Shown one piece after another: positions 44,761 to 53,796 of a DNA stretch of 64,000 nucleotides. This DNA is from Flavobacteriales bacterium. GTDB lineage: Bacteria; Bacteroidota; Bacteroidia; NS11-12g; UBA9320. A program made the position numbers and the translations under genes. The stretch's first letter is position 1; every line of letters begins with the position of its first letter. Below the pieces are notes generated by a model that searched no databases, was not told the origin of the DNA, and saw nothing but the letters and a program-made list of their open reading frames with translations. The stretch spans positions 1 through 64,000 of the forward strand of contig JACJZU010000004.1 of NCBI GenBank assembly GCA_020635435.1, in the 5' to 3' direction.

Positions 44761-47199
44761 GTGAAAAAAAAATCCGTCAATACACTCCTTTGGATCCTGG
44801 GATATTTAATTCCGGTGTTCTTGAGTGTTGGATTGTATCTGAGTGGACAATTGAAGAAAGAACTCATAAAATACCTGGACGAGTCTCTTTTAGTCCAAAT
44901 GAGAGTCGAGGAGATACGTTTTACAGGGCTGGAAAGTTTCCCCAATGTCGGTGTGGCATTGTACAATGTGCGTATCGATGAGTCTTTTCCCGCATATAAA
45001 AGTAATCTCGTCTCCGCCGGATCGATCGAAATTCGTGTGAATCCATTTGCACTACTCCGAAATGAGATCAGGGTGCGGAAGCTCCAAGTTAACCAGGCCA
45101 CATTCAGGATTTATAACGGAGTTCAGGGGAATACTAATTTCGCGATATTCAAAAGCACAGACAATGACTCCTCGCGTTTGAATATAGAATTCGACAATTT
45201 ACTGTTCAAGAATTGCCGATTGGTCTATTTGGATGAGAAAGACCTCGTTAGTTGCAATGCCTTGTTCTACAAATTCAAAGCGAAAGGGAGCATTGGGGAA
45301 GAGAATCTCGACCTCGATCTGTCATTCCATGGCCTGTTTGATCACATTCGACTCGGCGAGGAGAAGTATCTCGTTGGGAAACATACCAATTGGTCCTCCG
45401 AGTTACACGTTAATAAGAAGTTGAATGCGTGCAATATCGCCTCTGCTGTCTTTGGCATGGAAGATTTGCAGCTAAACGTCTTTGGGGATATTTTAATGGT
45501 GAAAGGCAAGCCGGATCTCGACTTGAAGTTTGCCACTGACAAATTGCAAATCCAAGGGATTTTCTCTCTGTTGCCAAACCACTTCTCTTCACAAGTGGGT
45601 GAATGGAGCACAGAAGGAGATTTCAGTCTGTCTGGCACTATCAAGGGCTTGATGGATAAGGATGCTCTTCCCAAGCTCGATGCCGCATTGAAAGTGAAGA
45701 ATGGTAAAATAACCGGAGAACCGGGAACTTTTAGAAATGTTAATCTAGATGCCAGTCTTAACAACGGAAATGGAACCTCAGCTCTGGCCTTAACAGCGGA
45801 TCTGCAGTCACTGGAATTCAATGATACTGACTTGAAACTGAAGGTTCAAACGGACGATATTTCACGAAATCTCAATATTCAAAGCTCTTCATTACAAATC
45901 GACCTAAACGATCTTTGTGTGCTTTTCCCTGCAGTCTGTCCTTATCGAATCAAGGGTGTTCTGGGGCTGGAAGTGCTTGGAGAGCTCAACTATGAATCCG
46001 ACTTTCTACCGAATTTGTCGGGAATGGTCAATTTGTCAAAAGCTTCAATCGGTTGGCCGCGAAGTGAACAACCTTTGATTTTTGACTGCAAAGGAAAGTT
46101 AATGGGAGAGGATGTCATTGATATCAGTGCGAATATTGGCTTTCTTTCCGAGCAGATACTCTTGGAGGGTGACTTGAAGAAATATACTGGATTTTGGTTG
46201 GATGATAGACCTCAATGGATCGGAGATATCACTGCTCAAGAAATCAATTTTTCAGAATGGCTGAACAGTGATTCGGCAGAAGAAAGCGGATCCACAAATG
46301 GTACAGCCGACCTGGATATCGGCCTTGATGTCCAAGGTAATTTTAATTTGGGGAGATTGTTATACGATGGGTTATCCCTCAACGACTTATCAGGTAGGCT
46401 TGAGTTAGGCCGGGATCGGATGGAAATTGGCAATGTCGAGTTCGGGGCATGGAAGGGAACGCATAAATTGTCCATGCTTTTCCTTGAAGAAGGTGAATAC
46501 TATAAGATGTTCGCCAAAGGCCGGTCGAAGGGTGCGGATCTAAAGGAGTTGTTTCGAGAGTTTGAAGATTTTGAGCAAAGTGAGATCACACATGAAAATT
46601 TGAGTGGATTGGTCACGACGGCTTATGATCTGTCCGCAACATTTGATACGTATTTCAATCTAGTCGAGCGGGAGCTATTCTGTTCGGCGGATGTTCTTAT
46701 CGAAGATGGCCGTTTAATGGGCTACAAACCTCTTGAAGAATTGAGTTTGTTTCTCGAATTGGATGATCTGAGAGATATTTCATTCAAGGATCTGGAAAAC
46801 CGTGTCGAGATTCGGAATGGGATAATTTTCTTACCGGAGACGGAACTAAACAACTCAGCTTTGAATCTCTCAGTCAGTGGTTCACACACCCTTGAGAATT
46901 ATCTCGATTATCATCTTAAGGTGAAAGTAACCGACGTATTGGCAAAACGTTCTAAATGGGTAGAAAAGAAAAACGCCAAACGATTGGAGGAGGGTAGAGA
47001 TGGTGGATTAACAGCCTATGTGAAGATGACAGGTACACCAGACGATCTCAAGATCACCTACGATTCAAAAACAGCTGGACGAGAATTTCGAAGCAAGTTC
47101 AAAGAGGAAAGAAAATCATTCTTCAAGGAAGTTGGTCGGGAAATAAGGGGTGAGAGGGCGGAACAAGTCGACCAAAAAACAGTAAAGTGGATTGAATGA
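44761..47199 (+). CDS. AsmA family protein
   Basis: About 812 residues. A single N-terminal membrane helix (about 8-28, LLWILGYLIPVFLSVGLYL) is followed by a very long beta-rich region typical of AsmA/TamB-type bridge proteins, with AsmA-like blocks near the start (VRVEEIRF, RKLQVNQATFRIY). The C-terminus is charged and helical (KFKEERKSFFKEVGREIRGER). Family members span or line the periplasm and help lipids or outer-membrane proteins reach the outer membrane. The start is taken as GTG at 44761 (VKKKSVNTLLW); the preceding TTG at 44731 overlaps a GATCTTTG promoter-like element. Confidence 0.8.
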   Translation: MKKKSVNTLLWILGYLIPVFLSVGLYLSGQLKKELIKYLDESLLVQMRVEEIRFTGLESFPNVGVALYNVRIDESFPAYKSNLVSAGSIEIRVNPFALLRNEIRVRKLQVNQATFRIYNGVQGNTNFAIFKSTDNDSSRLNIEFDNLLFKNCRLVYLDEKDLVSCNALFYKFKAKGSIGEENLDLDLSFHGLFDHIRLGEEKYLVGKHTNWSSELHVNKKLNACNIASAVFGMEDLQLNVFGDILMVKGKPDLDLKFATDKLQIQGIFSLLPNHFSSQVGEWSTEGDFSLSGTIKGLMDKDALPKLDAALKVKNGKITGEPGTFRNVNLDASLNNGNGTSALALTADLQSLEFNDTDLKLKVQTDDISRNLNIQSSSLQIDLNDLCVLFPAVCPYRIKGVLGLEVLGELNYESDFLPNLSGMVNLSKASIGWPRSEQPLIFDCKGKLMGEDVIDISANIGFLSEQILLEGDLKKYTGFWLDDRPQWIGDITAQEINFSEWLNSDSAEESGSTNGTADLDIGLDVQGNFNLGRLLYDGLSLNDLSGRLELGRDRMEIGNVEFGAWKGTHKLSMLFLEEGEYYKMFAKGRSKGADLKELFREFEDFEQSEITHENLSGLVTTAYDLSATFDTYFNLVERELFCSADVLIEDGRLMGYKPLEELSLFLELDDLRDISFKDLENRVEIRNGIIFLPETELNNSALNLSVSGSHTLENYLDYHLKVKVTDVLAKRSKWVEKKNAKRLEEGRDGGLTAYVKMTGTPDDLKITYDSKTAGREFRSKFKEERKSFFKEVGREIRGERAEQVDQKTVKWIE

Positions 47200-47205
47200 T
47201 CCACT

Positions 47206-48009
47206 CTATTTAACAAAGGCTACCGGGTTCGCAAGACCCTTGTATTCGGTCAGATCGATCTTCAATGAGCCAACCCAAATATCCGTCTGAACACGGATCG
47301 GTACGTGATTAGCATCATCACTTACCCAAACCGTCATGTCGTCCTCGTCTTTAAATACTCGGTCAACCACAAGTTGAGGTCTCAGTTTAATGCAACGCAC
47401 TTTGCCGATATCAGTTTTTAGTGTCTCGGTACCCAGATACTTGAACTTCAAATTGTAAATCTCCTGATCCATATAAATGTCGAGAGGGAAGGTCTTTCCC
47501 ACATAGGCATCCTTAAAATTCAAGGTGCGGGCATAGAACATTCCACTCACCAGATCCTGCACATATCTCGGCATGTCCATCTCTTTCTTGTGACCTTTCA
47601 GTTTCTGGTTCCCATGGTCGTAATAAACGAGATCGTTGTCTTTGTAATCATTCTCACGTACAGATTTGAAGTACTTAAGAGGTGCCATACTTTGGCTGTC
47701 CATAAAAGTTTCAAAATGGTCTCTAACACTATACATCCAATCGAAGGATCGATTGGTCTTACCAATTGCAGTAATATGATATGTGTTGCGATCACCAATG
47801 ACGACAGGAGTGTCATCCACTTTAATATCGATCGTTGCGGCATTGATCCATCCAAAGTGAACGCGGTATTTAAGCCGTTCCCCATAAGTGAATGCCTTGT
47901 TCGGAATCACTCTATAGCGGAAGGTTCCATCATTTACCTCTGTTCTGGTCGAAAAGCTTAGCAAGGTTACTAGTGCCAACGGTGCAAAGAAGAACTTGAG
48001 ACGTCTCAT
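47206..48009 (-). CDS. DUF3108 domain-containing periplasmic protein
   Basis: A 267-residue protein with a signal peptide (about 1-21). The DUF3108 pattern is clear: KAFTYGERLKYRVHFGWINAA, then DHFETFMDSQSMAPLKYFKSV and the C-terminal VRCIKLRPQLV with TVWVSDDANHVPIRV. The family is predicted to fold like LolA-type or other lipid-binding barrels, and its role is unknown. It converges with the AsmA gene (6 bases between stops) and diverges from the next gene. Confidence 0.85.
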   Translation of the reverse strand: MRRLKFFFAPLALVTLLSFSTRTEVNDGTFRYRVIPNKAFTYGERLKYRVHFGWINAATIDIKVDDTPVVIGDRNTYHITAIGKTNRSFDWMYSVRDHFETFMDSQSMAPLKYFKSVRENDYKDNDLVYYDHGNQKLKGHKKEMDMPRYVQDLVSGMFYARTLNFKDAYVGKTFPLDIYMDQEIYNLKFKYLGTETLKTDIGKVRCIKLRPQLVVDRVFKDEDDMTVWVSDDANHVPIRVQTDIWVGSLKIDLTEYKGLANPVAFVK

Positions 48010-48100
48010 AGTTTGGATGTTTCACAAAGTTGAGGCAAAATTTATTCCAAAGCCGCAGATTCTTTGGAGCTTGAGAAAAAAGTCGCGACCACTATGCCAT

Positions 48101-48108
48101 TATATTTG
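48101..48108 (+). promoter_or_regulatory. -7 promoter element TATATTTG
   Basis: TATATTTG matches TAnnTTTG. It lies inside a longer open frame that extends back to 48064, so the translation start must be downstream of it; this supports the TTG at 48127. Confidence 0.65.
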
Positions 48109-48126
48109 CAGACAGCAGAGCTCAAA

Positions 48127-49239
48127 TTGAAAAGGATAGCGCTCGTTCCATTTTTCGTCTTGTATTCGTTGTGTTCCAACGGGCAATTGGATAATTCCTT
48201 TTTCAGTTGGCGGCACAAAAACGACGACATCGGAACAATGTCGCTTCGGATTGAGAATTTGAACTATTTTCGGAATGTTGAGTATCGCTCACCCATAGAC
48301 GAAGGCCGAACACTTTTTGGGCTTCAGTTCTCACCGGAAGTATCTTATCAGATCGATGACGCATGGAAAGTTTCTTCCGGATTGTTTCTCAAGCGTGACT
48401 TTGGATCGGATGAATTTGATCAAAACTTCCCAACCTTTCAGCTTAAGTACGCACATGAAAACCTGTCTTTCATCTTCGGACGTCTTGAAGGGAATATGGA
48501 TCACGGACTGATAGAGCCACTGTTAGATCCGGAAAGAACAATCACAGATCGCGTTGAGAATGGTTTTCAATTCCTTATGAGTCGAGATCGATTTGACCTC
48601 GACATTTGGTTGGACTGGAGGAAAGCGATCTATCCGTTAAGCGCATTCCGTGAAGAATTCGATGCAGGAGTCACCGGGCAATACAATATTGTAAGAAGTG
48701 ACTCATTCATCTTGAGTATCCCGGTAGACATTTTAGCTCATCATAAAGGAGGAGAGATCGACACCTCAGGGTTACCTTCGGTTTCTCAGTTTACGTTTAG
48801 TTACGGGAGCTCATTTTCTTGGCAACTATCAGGTAATGGAGTTCGAAGAATTCGAGGTGGAGTATACTTCAATAATTATGAGGATGTAAGTACGAGGGCA
48901 ACAACCTTTATCGATGGACTGGGTCAATATGCGTTCCTATCTGCAGACTGGCGAGAATTCGGCCTGATGATAACTTATTGGGACAGCCATCAGTTTCAGT
49001 CTTCCAATGGGGATGTGTACTACCAATCGGTATCTCGGAAGGATCCGGCGCAATATCTATTGGATTACAGAAAGGTCTGGATGTTTCGGGCTTTCTTCGA
49101 GAGAGATTTCGGGAATGATCTGGCTTTATTAGCTCGTGTAAATTATATCTACGACGTGAATGAAAGGCAAAATGATCTGATCACAGAATTTTACCTTAGA
49201 TGGAATGGGGTATTTAACCTACACAAGTTCAAGAAATGA
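48127..49239 (+). CDS. Outer-membrane beta-barrel-like protein of unknown function
   Basis: About 370 residues. The start is a TTG that gives a good signal peptide (MKRIALVPFFVLYSLCSNGQ), 18 bases after a -7 element; any upstream start would put the promoter inside the gene. The mature part alternates amphipathic beta-strands (VSYQIDDAWKVSSGLFLKR, FQLKYAHENLSFIFGRL) and ends in a barrel-like strand, so an outer-membrane location is inferred. No family is recognised. Its last four bases overlap the next gene (ATGA). Confidence 0.7.
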   Translation: MKRIALVPFFVLYSLCSNGQLDNSFFSWRHKNDDIGTMSLRIENLNYFRNVEYRSPIDEGRTLFGLQFSPEVSYQIDDAWKVSSGLFLKRDFGSDEFDQNFPTFQLKYAHENLSFIFGRLEGNMDHGLIEPLLDPERTITDRVENGFQFLMSRDRFDLDIWLDWRKAIYPLSAFREEFDAGVTGQYNIVRSDSFILSIPVDILAHHKGGEIDTSGLPSVSQFTFSYGSSFSWQLSGNGVRRIRGGVYFNNYEDVSTRATTFIDGLGQYAFLSADWREFGLMITYWDSHQFQSSNGDVYYQSVSRKDPAQYLLDYRKVWMFRAFFERDFGNDLALLARVNYIYDVNERQNDLITEFYLRWNGVFNLHKFKK

Positions 49240-49592
49240 AGCCTGATTTCGTCAAAAATATTGAGCCCTATTTGCTCAATGAGAAAGTTTTGATGCTTGT
49301 GTCGGAGCAGCTGCGGAAGGATTTGTACCCATATATTGATGTGTCCGATCAAATGTTCACAGATGGTGAATATAGGAGCATTGTCAGTAGTCTTGCGAAG
49401 TCTCTTCAGAAACTTGACGACAGCAGTCATGGAGACCTCCTTTCCATGCTGTATAGAATTGATGTTCCGCAGAAGTTTTACATTCAGGTCATGGAATCCG
49501 GACGAGATTATGCTCAACTTGCCGGTAAGATTTTGGATCGCGAACTTCAGAAAGTATTATTTCGACTACATTTTGACCAACAGTCGAAGTGA
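49236..49592 (+). CDS. Small hypothetical protein coupled to the barrel gene
   Basis: 118 residues, largely helical, soluble, with no signal peptide or cysteines. It starts within the stop of the preceding barrel gene (ATGA), so translation is coupled. I do not recognise a family. A conserved role with the barrel protein is possible but not shown. Confidence 0.65.
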   Translation: MKPDFVKNIEPYLLNEKVLMLVSEQLRKDLYPYIDVSDQMFTDGEYRSIVSSLAKSLQKLDDSSHGDLLSMLYRIDVPQKFYIQVMESGRDYAQLAGKILDRELQKVLFRLHFDQQSK

Positions 49593-49622
49593 ACTGAGCA
49601 GGCTATTACTAAATTTGACTTT

Positions 49623-50189
49623 ATGACAAAGGGAATATTTCAAAAAATTTTGATCCTGAGTGCAGCGATTTTTTTTCTTGGTGCTGGTGGATGTAAAGAC
49701 GATGAAGAGCCGGATTGTGAATGCACTCCGGAATCGAAAAGTCGACATCAAATGCTCATTGAGGGAAGATGGCAATTGCAGCAAGGTTTGATCAAACCTC
49801 CTGTGGAAGTTGAGATATTTGGCACAAAGATCACAATTTCAAATTATTGGGAGCTCACCGCTGCTCTGAGTGGAGGGGTAGTTCCGGATTGCCAGAAAGA
49901 TAATCTCATGTTCTTTCAGTCTGACAGCACCGTATTGCTAGACGAGGGCTTACAGAAGTGTGATCCCGCCGATCCGCAAACACAAGGAGGAGGTGATTGG
50001 CTGTTAATTCAAAGTGACACAAAATTGAAATTTACGAGTTTCCCTTTTGACCCTCTTCAACAGGAACGCATCCTCAACATTGATACTATTGCGTCTTCCA
50101 TGCTGAATTTGAGTATGGATTACAGATTTGGATCGCCAACTGGCGATAGTACGGATCACAAGATTTACCTGGAATTCTTAAACAAGTGA
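49623..50189 (+). CDS. Lipoprotein, lipocalin-like
   Basis: 188 residues. A signal peptide with lipobox GAGGC (Cys about 24) is followed by KDDEEPDCECTP. The mature part begins IEGRWQL, a pattern shared with the small lipocalin-like lipoproteins (DUF4923/lipocalin_4) common in Bacteroidota, and cysteines at about 35, 37, 87 and 111 could pair. Function unknown. It is followed after 10 bases by arsC. Confidence 0.7.
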   Translation: MTKGIFQKILILSAAIFFLGAGGCKDDEEPDCECTPESKSRHQMLIEGRWQLQQGLIKPPVEVEIFGTKITISNYWELTAALSGGVVPDCQKDNLMFFQSDSTVLLDEGLQKCDPADPQTQGGGDWLLIQSDTKLKFTSFPFDPLQQERILNIDTIASSMLNLSMDYRFGSPTGDSTDHKIYLEFLNK

Positions 50190-50199
50190 TCAGTTAGGA

Positions 50200-50553
50200 A
50201 TGAAAAAGGTTGTCATCTGGCATAATCCTCGATGTTCCAAAAGTCGGGAGACACTCAAGTTATTGCAGCAGAAGGGTGTGGATTTTGAAATTTTCGAGTA
50301 TCTCAAGGAACCCGTCTCTGAATCAGATATTGAGCAATTATTACAAAAGCTTGAACTTACTCCGATCCAGTTGATCCGGACTAAAGAGGATTTATTTCAA
50401 TCTCAGTACGCCAAAATGGAACTGACAGATCTACAACTCATCAAGCTGATGTCTGATAACACCAAATTAATAGAACGCCCTATTGTTTTGGCCAAAGAAA
50501 AGGCGGCTATTGGCCGCCCTCCTGAAAATGTTCTTAAACTCCTTGATTTATAG
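50200..50553 (+). CDS. arsC: Arsenate reductase family protein (glutaredoxin-type ArsC)
   Basis: A 117-residue thioredoxin-fold protein of the ArsC/Spx/YffB superfamily. Cys12 in HNPRCSKSR and the two arginines in LIRTKED (about 67) and ERPIV (about 91) match the arsenate-binding triad of plasmid R773 ArsC. It would reduce arsenate to arsenite with glutaredoxin and glutathione or an equivalent thiol. No arsR, arsB or acr3 lies nearby, so an arsenic role is not confirmed and a general thiol-disulfide role is possible. Confidence 0.85.
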   Translation: MKKVVIWHNPRCSKSRETLKLLQQKGVDFEIFEYLKEPVSESDIEQLLQKLELTPIQLIRTKEDLFQSQYAKMELTDLQLIKLMSDNTKLIERPIVLAKEKAAIGRPPENVLKLLDL

Positions 50554-50584
50554 AATATCAGCGAGTATGCTCGATGTGATCAAT

Positions 50585-51448
50585 TTAGCCCAAATAGGAT
50601 TTTAAGATCTTACTCTTTGATGATTTTCGCAATCGGCGCAAGGCTTTTTCTTTGATTTGACGTACGCGTTCTCTAGTGAGACCAACCTTCTCACTAATAT
50701 CTTCCAGTGTATGAGCAGGGCCTCCATCGAGACCATAGTAATATTTCAGCACATCACGTTCTTTTTCTGACAGCGTTGAGATGACGCGATTAATCTCCTT
50801 CTGCAAGGATTCATTCATTAAGGGATTGTCAGGGTCTGGTTCGTCATTGTTATCCAAAACACCCAGTAAGGTATTATCCTCCCCTTCTGTGAGAGGTGCA
50901 TCAATAGACAAATGTCTACCCGAAGTTTTCAATGCATTTTCTACTTCAGTCACCGCAATGTCCAATGCCTGAGCGATTTCTTCTGCCGTTGGCTCCCGCT
51001 CATGTTCCTGTTCTAATTTAGCTGCTGCGGCCGAAATCCGTCCGATTGATCCCACTTTGTTCAAGGGCAATCGAACAATACGGCTTTGATCTGCCAAGGC
51101 CTGTAAGATGCTTTGTCGAATCCACCAAACAGCGTAGGAAATGAATTTGAATCCGCGTGTTTCGTCGAATCGCCTGGCCGCTTTGATCAAACCGAGATTC
51201 CCTTCATTGATGAGATCTCCGAGCGTAAGACCCTGGTTTTGATATTGCTTTGAAACAGAGACCACAAATCGAAGGTTAGCATTCACTAATTTTTCCAACG
51301 CGGCCTGATCTCCTTCCCGTATGCGACGAGCAAGTTCAACTTCCTCTTGTGCATCAATCATCGGGACTTTACTGATTTCATTCAGGTATTTGTCCAGGGA
51401 TTTGTTCTCCCGGTTGGTAAACTGCTTACTGATCTTAAGCTGTCTCAT
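50585..51448 (-). CDS. rpoD: RNA polymerase sigma factor RpoD (sigma-70)
   Basis: A 287-residue primary sigma factor of the short Bacteroidota type, lacking region 1.1 and the long non-conserved region. Regions 1.2 (LDKYLNEISKVP), 2 (LGLIKAARRFDETRGFKF, VWWIRQSI), 3 and 4 (helix-turn-helix DISEKVGLTRERVRQIK) are all seen. It reads the TAnnTTTG/TTG promoters found throughout the window. A TATCTTTG element lies about 43 bases upstream of its own start. Confidence 0.97.
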   Translation of the reverse strand: MRQLKISKQFTNRENKSLDKYLNEISKVPMIDAQEEVELARRIREGDQAALEKLVNANLRFVVSVSKQYQNQGLTLGDLINEGNLGLIKAARRFDETRGFKFISYAVWWIRQSILQALADQSRIVRLPLNKVGSIGRISAAAAKLEQEHEREPTAEEIAQALDIAVTEVENALKTSGRHLSIDAPLTEGEDNTLLGVLDNNDEPDPDNPLMNESLQKEINRVISTLSEKERDVLKYYYGLDGGPAHTLEDISEKVGLTRERVRQIKEKALRRLRKSSKSKILKSYLG

Positions 51449-51490
51449 ATATGGATGTAGAAATTAAGGCCTTTAGTTTGGACTAATTTG

Positions 51491-51498
51491 CAAAGATA
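51491..51498 (-). promoter_or_regulatory. -7 promoter element TATCTTTG of rpoD (minus strand)
   Basis: On the minus strand TATCTTTG ends 42 bases before the rpoD ATG, giving one of the few ordinary-length leaders here. Confidence 0.6.
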
Positions 51499-51551
51499 GG
51501 GAAATGTGAATGATTTTATAGCAGTTCGGGGGGATTCGAAGAAAAATCAGT

Positions 51552-52691
51552 GTGGATTTCGATGGGGGTGTCATAGGACGGGTTTCTCATGCTGTTGGAC
51601 CGCGATGTATATTTACCGACTTGAAAGTTAAAGCTTCATCTGCTCAAATCTCCAGGTTGTTTTCTGGAAGGCGCATCTTCATCCCGATAGTAATTGGTGT
51701 TGGGATAGCAATCTATTTCATTTGGCGAGATTTCGATTACGAGGCAATTCTATCTGTGAAATGGCGCAAAAATGCCTTGATTTGGTTGATTGGTGCGTTT
51801 CTGATGATCGTCTTGCGTGATTTTGGATACATCTTAAGACTTAGGATTCTTTCAGAAAGAAAACTCAGTTGGCGCCAATGTTTCGAAATTGCCTTGCTGT
51901 GGGAATTTGCCTCAGCAATTTCACCGGGGGCGATAGGTGGAACTGCCGTGGCGTTTCTTATAATGGCTCAGGAAAAGATGAAGGCCGGTTTAACAACGGC
52001 AATAGTCATTGTAACAGCATTCTTAGACGAGCTATTCTACATTATTATGGTTCCATTGCTTTTGATCTTAATTGGGGGGGAAAGATTGATTCCTGATATT
52101 ACGGGTGCACATGTGAATTCGGTTCTATCAACAAACAATCTGTTGGGCTTGTTTTGGGTGGCTTATGGGGTTTTAGCACTTTGGACCTTGTTTTTGTTCA
52201 TAGCCCTCTTTTACCGGCCGGTGATCATCAAGAGATTGATCATGTTGATTTTTAGACTACCGGTTTTGCGTAAGAAGAAGACCAGCGGGCAGAATCTTGG
52301 CAGAGATCTGGTTCTTGCTTCGAAAGAGTTTAGGGGTAAAACTAAGGTCTTTTGGGTGAATGCTTTCATGGCAACCTTTTTGTCTTGGACTGCAAGATTC
52401 ATGGTTCTTAATAGTCTTTTGATGGCATTTGCAGGTTTCAATGAGCACATATTGGCATACGGCCGCCAATTGGTCATGTGGGTAATTTTACTTTTACCGG
52501 TAACACCAGGTGCAAGTGGTATTGCAGAAGGGATATTCCCAGTTTTTATCGGTGAGTTTTTGCCAGACATACACATTTCTAGAATACTCGCTTTGGTGTG
52601 GAGAATGCTGAGTTATTATCCGTACATCCTTATCGGAATTATAATTCTGCCATTATGGCTCAAGCGAGTTAAATCCAAGCCGGCGTTGTAG
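51552..52691 (+). CDS. Flippase-like membrane protein (lysylphosphatidylglycerol synthase TM / UPF0104 family)
   Basis: About 379 residues with eight or so membrane helices. The signature WEFASAISPGAIGGTAVAF and later LPVTPGASGIAEGIFP are those of the AglD/LPG-synthase transmembrane family, members of which move or modify lipids at the inner membrane. The soluble acyltransferase domain of MprF is missing. The GTG at 51552 gives an unusual N-terminus. A TTG at 51621 (KVKASSAQ) is an equally good start, so the start is uncertain. It converges with the next gene. Confidence 0.75.
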   Translation: MDFDGGVIGRVSHAVGPRCIFTDLKVKASSAQISRLFSGRRIFIPIVIGVGIAIYFIWRDFDYEAILSVKWRKNALIWLIGAFLMIVLRDFGYILRLRILSERKLSWRQCFEIALLWEFASAISPGAIGGTAVAFLIMAQEKMKAGLTTAIVIVTAFLDELFYIIMVPLLLILIGGERLIPDITGAHVNSVLSTNNLLGLFWVAYGVLALWTLFLFIALFYRPVIIKRLIMLIFRLPVLRKKKTSGQNLGRDLVLASKEFRGKTKVFWVNAFMATFLSWTARFMVLNSLLMAFAGFNEHILAYGRQLVMWVILLLPVTPGASGIAEGIFPVFIGEFLPDIHISRILALVWRMLSYYPYILIGIIILPLWLKRVKSKPAL

Positions 52692-52700
52692 TCGAAATAT

Positions 52701-53786
52701 TCATATTTGAGTCGGAATGTAAATGCGGAACTCACTGCCCTCATCAACAATTGAGTTGACTGCTATACGCCCTCCAATGGCATTGACGGCTTCCTGTACA
52801 ATATATAACCCAATTCCTGATCCTGAGCTTTGAGTCGTTGCTCTAAAGAACATTTTAAACAGATCTGGGAGTTTTGAGTGTTCGATACCTATGCCATTGT
52901 CTGAAACGACTAATTCAACTTCATTGTTTATGTTTTGGCTAGAGATCTTCACTTTCTTATTCGAATTGGATTCCTTTTGATATTTGATTCCATTGGAAAT
53001 AAGGTTAGACAAAATTATTTGAAGTCGAAAGGGATCTGTGACGATTGGGGTTTGATGTTTTAAATCTAATTCTATTGAAACTTTTAAAAATGCCCTGTAA
53101 TTGTTTAGGGATTCGATACAGGTGGATAATAGAGCATGTAGGTCTACTTCTTCAAATTCCGATGCTTTTTCTCGATTTTGATAGTATTCGACGATGTTTC
53201 GCACAAAGTCATCTAGTTTAAGTATACTTTTTTCGATATTGGGGAGATAAAAGGCGTCGTTTTTGAAATACGGGTCTTCCTTTGCCAATTCTACCAATCC
53301 AATCACCGAAGCAAGGGGGGCCCTCATATCGTGAGAGGCGCTGTAAACGAATTTCGTGAGTTCGTTGTAGGCTTTTTTGAGATCAGAGTTGCTCTTTTTC
53401 AAGCTCTCTTTGTAATCATAGACCTCTATGGCTTTAACTATTGCGTTATCGAAATCTATTTCATTCCATGGCTTACTTATGAATCGAAAGACTTCAGCGG
53501 CATTTATTGCGTCAGTTAGGACTTCGACATCCTCGAATCCAGTTAAAATTATTCGGATTGGGTCTGGGAATTTGAATTTGACATCCTTTAAGAAGTTAAC
53601 ACCTGATTCATTTTCTAACTTCTGATCACAAATTATAACTTTTATCATGGAGTGTGCTTCCAGAATCAATAGTGCCTCGCCTATATTCTTGGCTAGCAGT
53701 ACGTTGAATCGACGTCTGAATAGGGCTTTGAATGAGACTAGGTTAGAGGGTTCGTCGTCAATTAGGAGTATCGTGTCTAAGCTCAT
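52701..53786 (-). CDS. Response-regulator/histidine-kinase hybrid (receiver then kinase)
   Basis: 361 residues. An N-terminal receiver domain has the acidic pocket DDEPS (about 10-14), the phosphoacceptor Asp54 (IICDQKL) and Lys105 (SKPW). A coiled linker leads into a HisKA domain with His152 (SASHDMRAP) and an HATPase_c domain (NLISNGIKYQK, DNGIGIEH, GSGIGLYIV). There is no input membrane domain, so it is a soluble hybrid that receives phosphate from another kinase and probably passes it on. Its receiver is strikingly like the stand-alone receiver at 58863 (both have DDEPSNLVSF near the start). The region is AT-rich (about 33% GC in the one 60-base line I counted). Confidence 0.9.
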   Translation of the reverse strand: MSLDTILLIDDEPSNLVSFKALFRRRFNVLLAKNIGEALLILEAHSMIKVIICDQKLENESGVNFLKDVKFKFPDPIRIILTGFEDVEVLTDAINAAEVFRFISKPWNEIDFDNAIVKAIEVYDYKESLKKSNSDLKKAYNELTKFVYSASHDMRAPLASVIGLVELAKEDPYFKNDAFYLPNIEKSILKLDDFVRNIVEYYQNREKASEFEEVDLHALLSTCIESLNNYRAFLKVSIELDLKHQTPIVTDPFRLQIILSNLISNGIKYQKESNSNKKVKISSQNINNEVELVVSDNGIGIEHSKLPDLFKMFFRATTQSSGSGIGLYIVQEAVNAIGGRIAVNSIVDEGSEFRIYIPTQI

Positions 53787-53796
53787 GGATCTAATG

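Noticed and set aside
50200..50553. ArsC as part of an arsenic-resistance operon
   Set aside because: No arsR, arsB, acr3 or arsM gene lies nearby; the neighbours are a lipoprotein gene and rpoD, so arsenic detoxification is only a family-based possibility.
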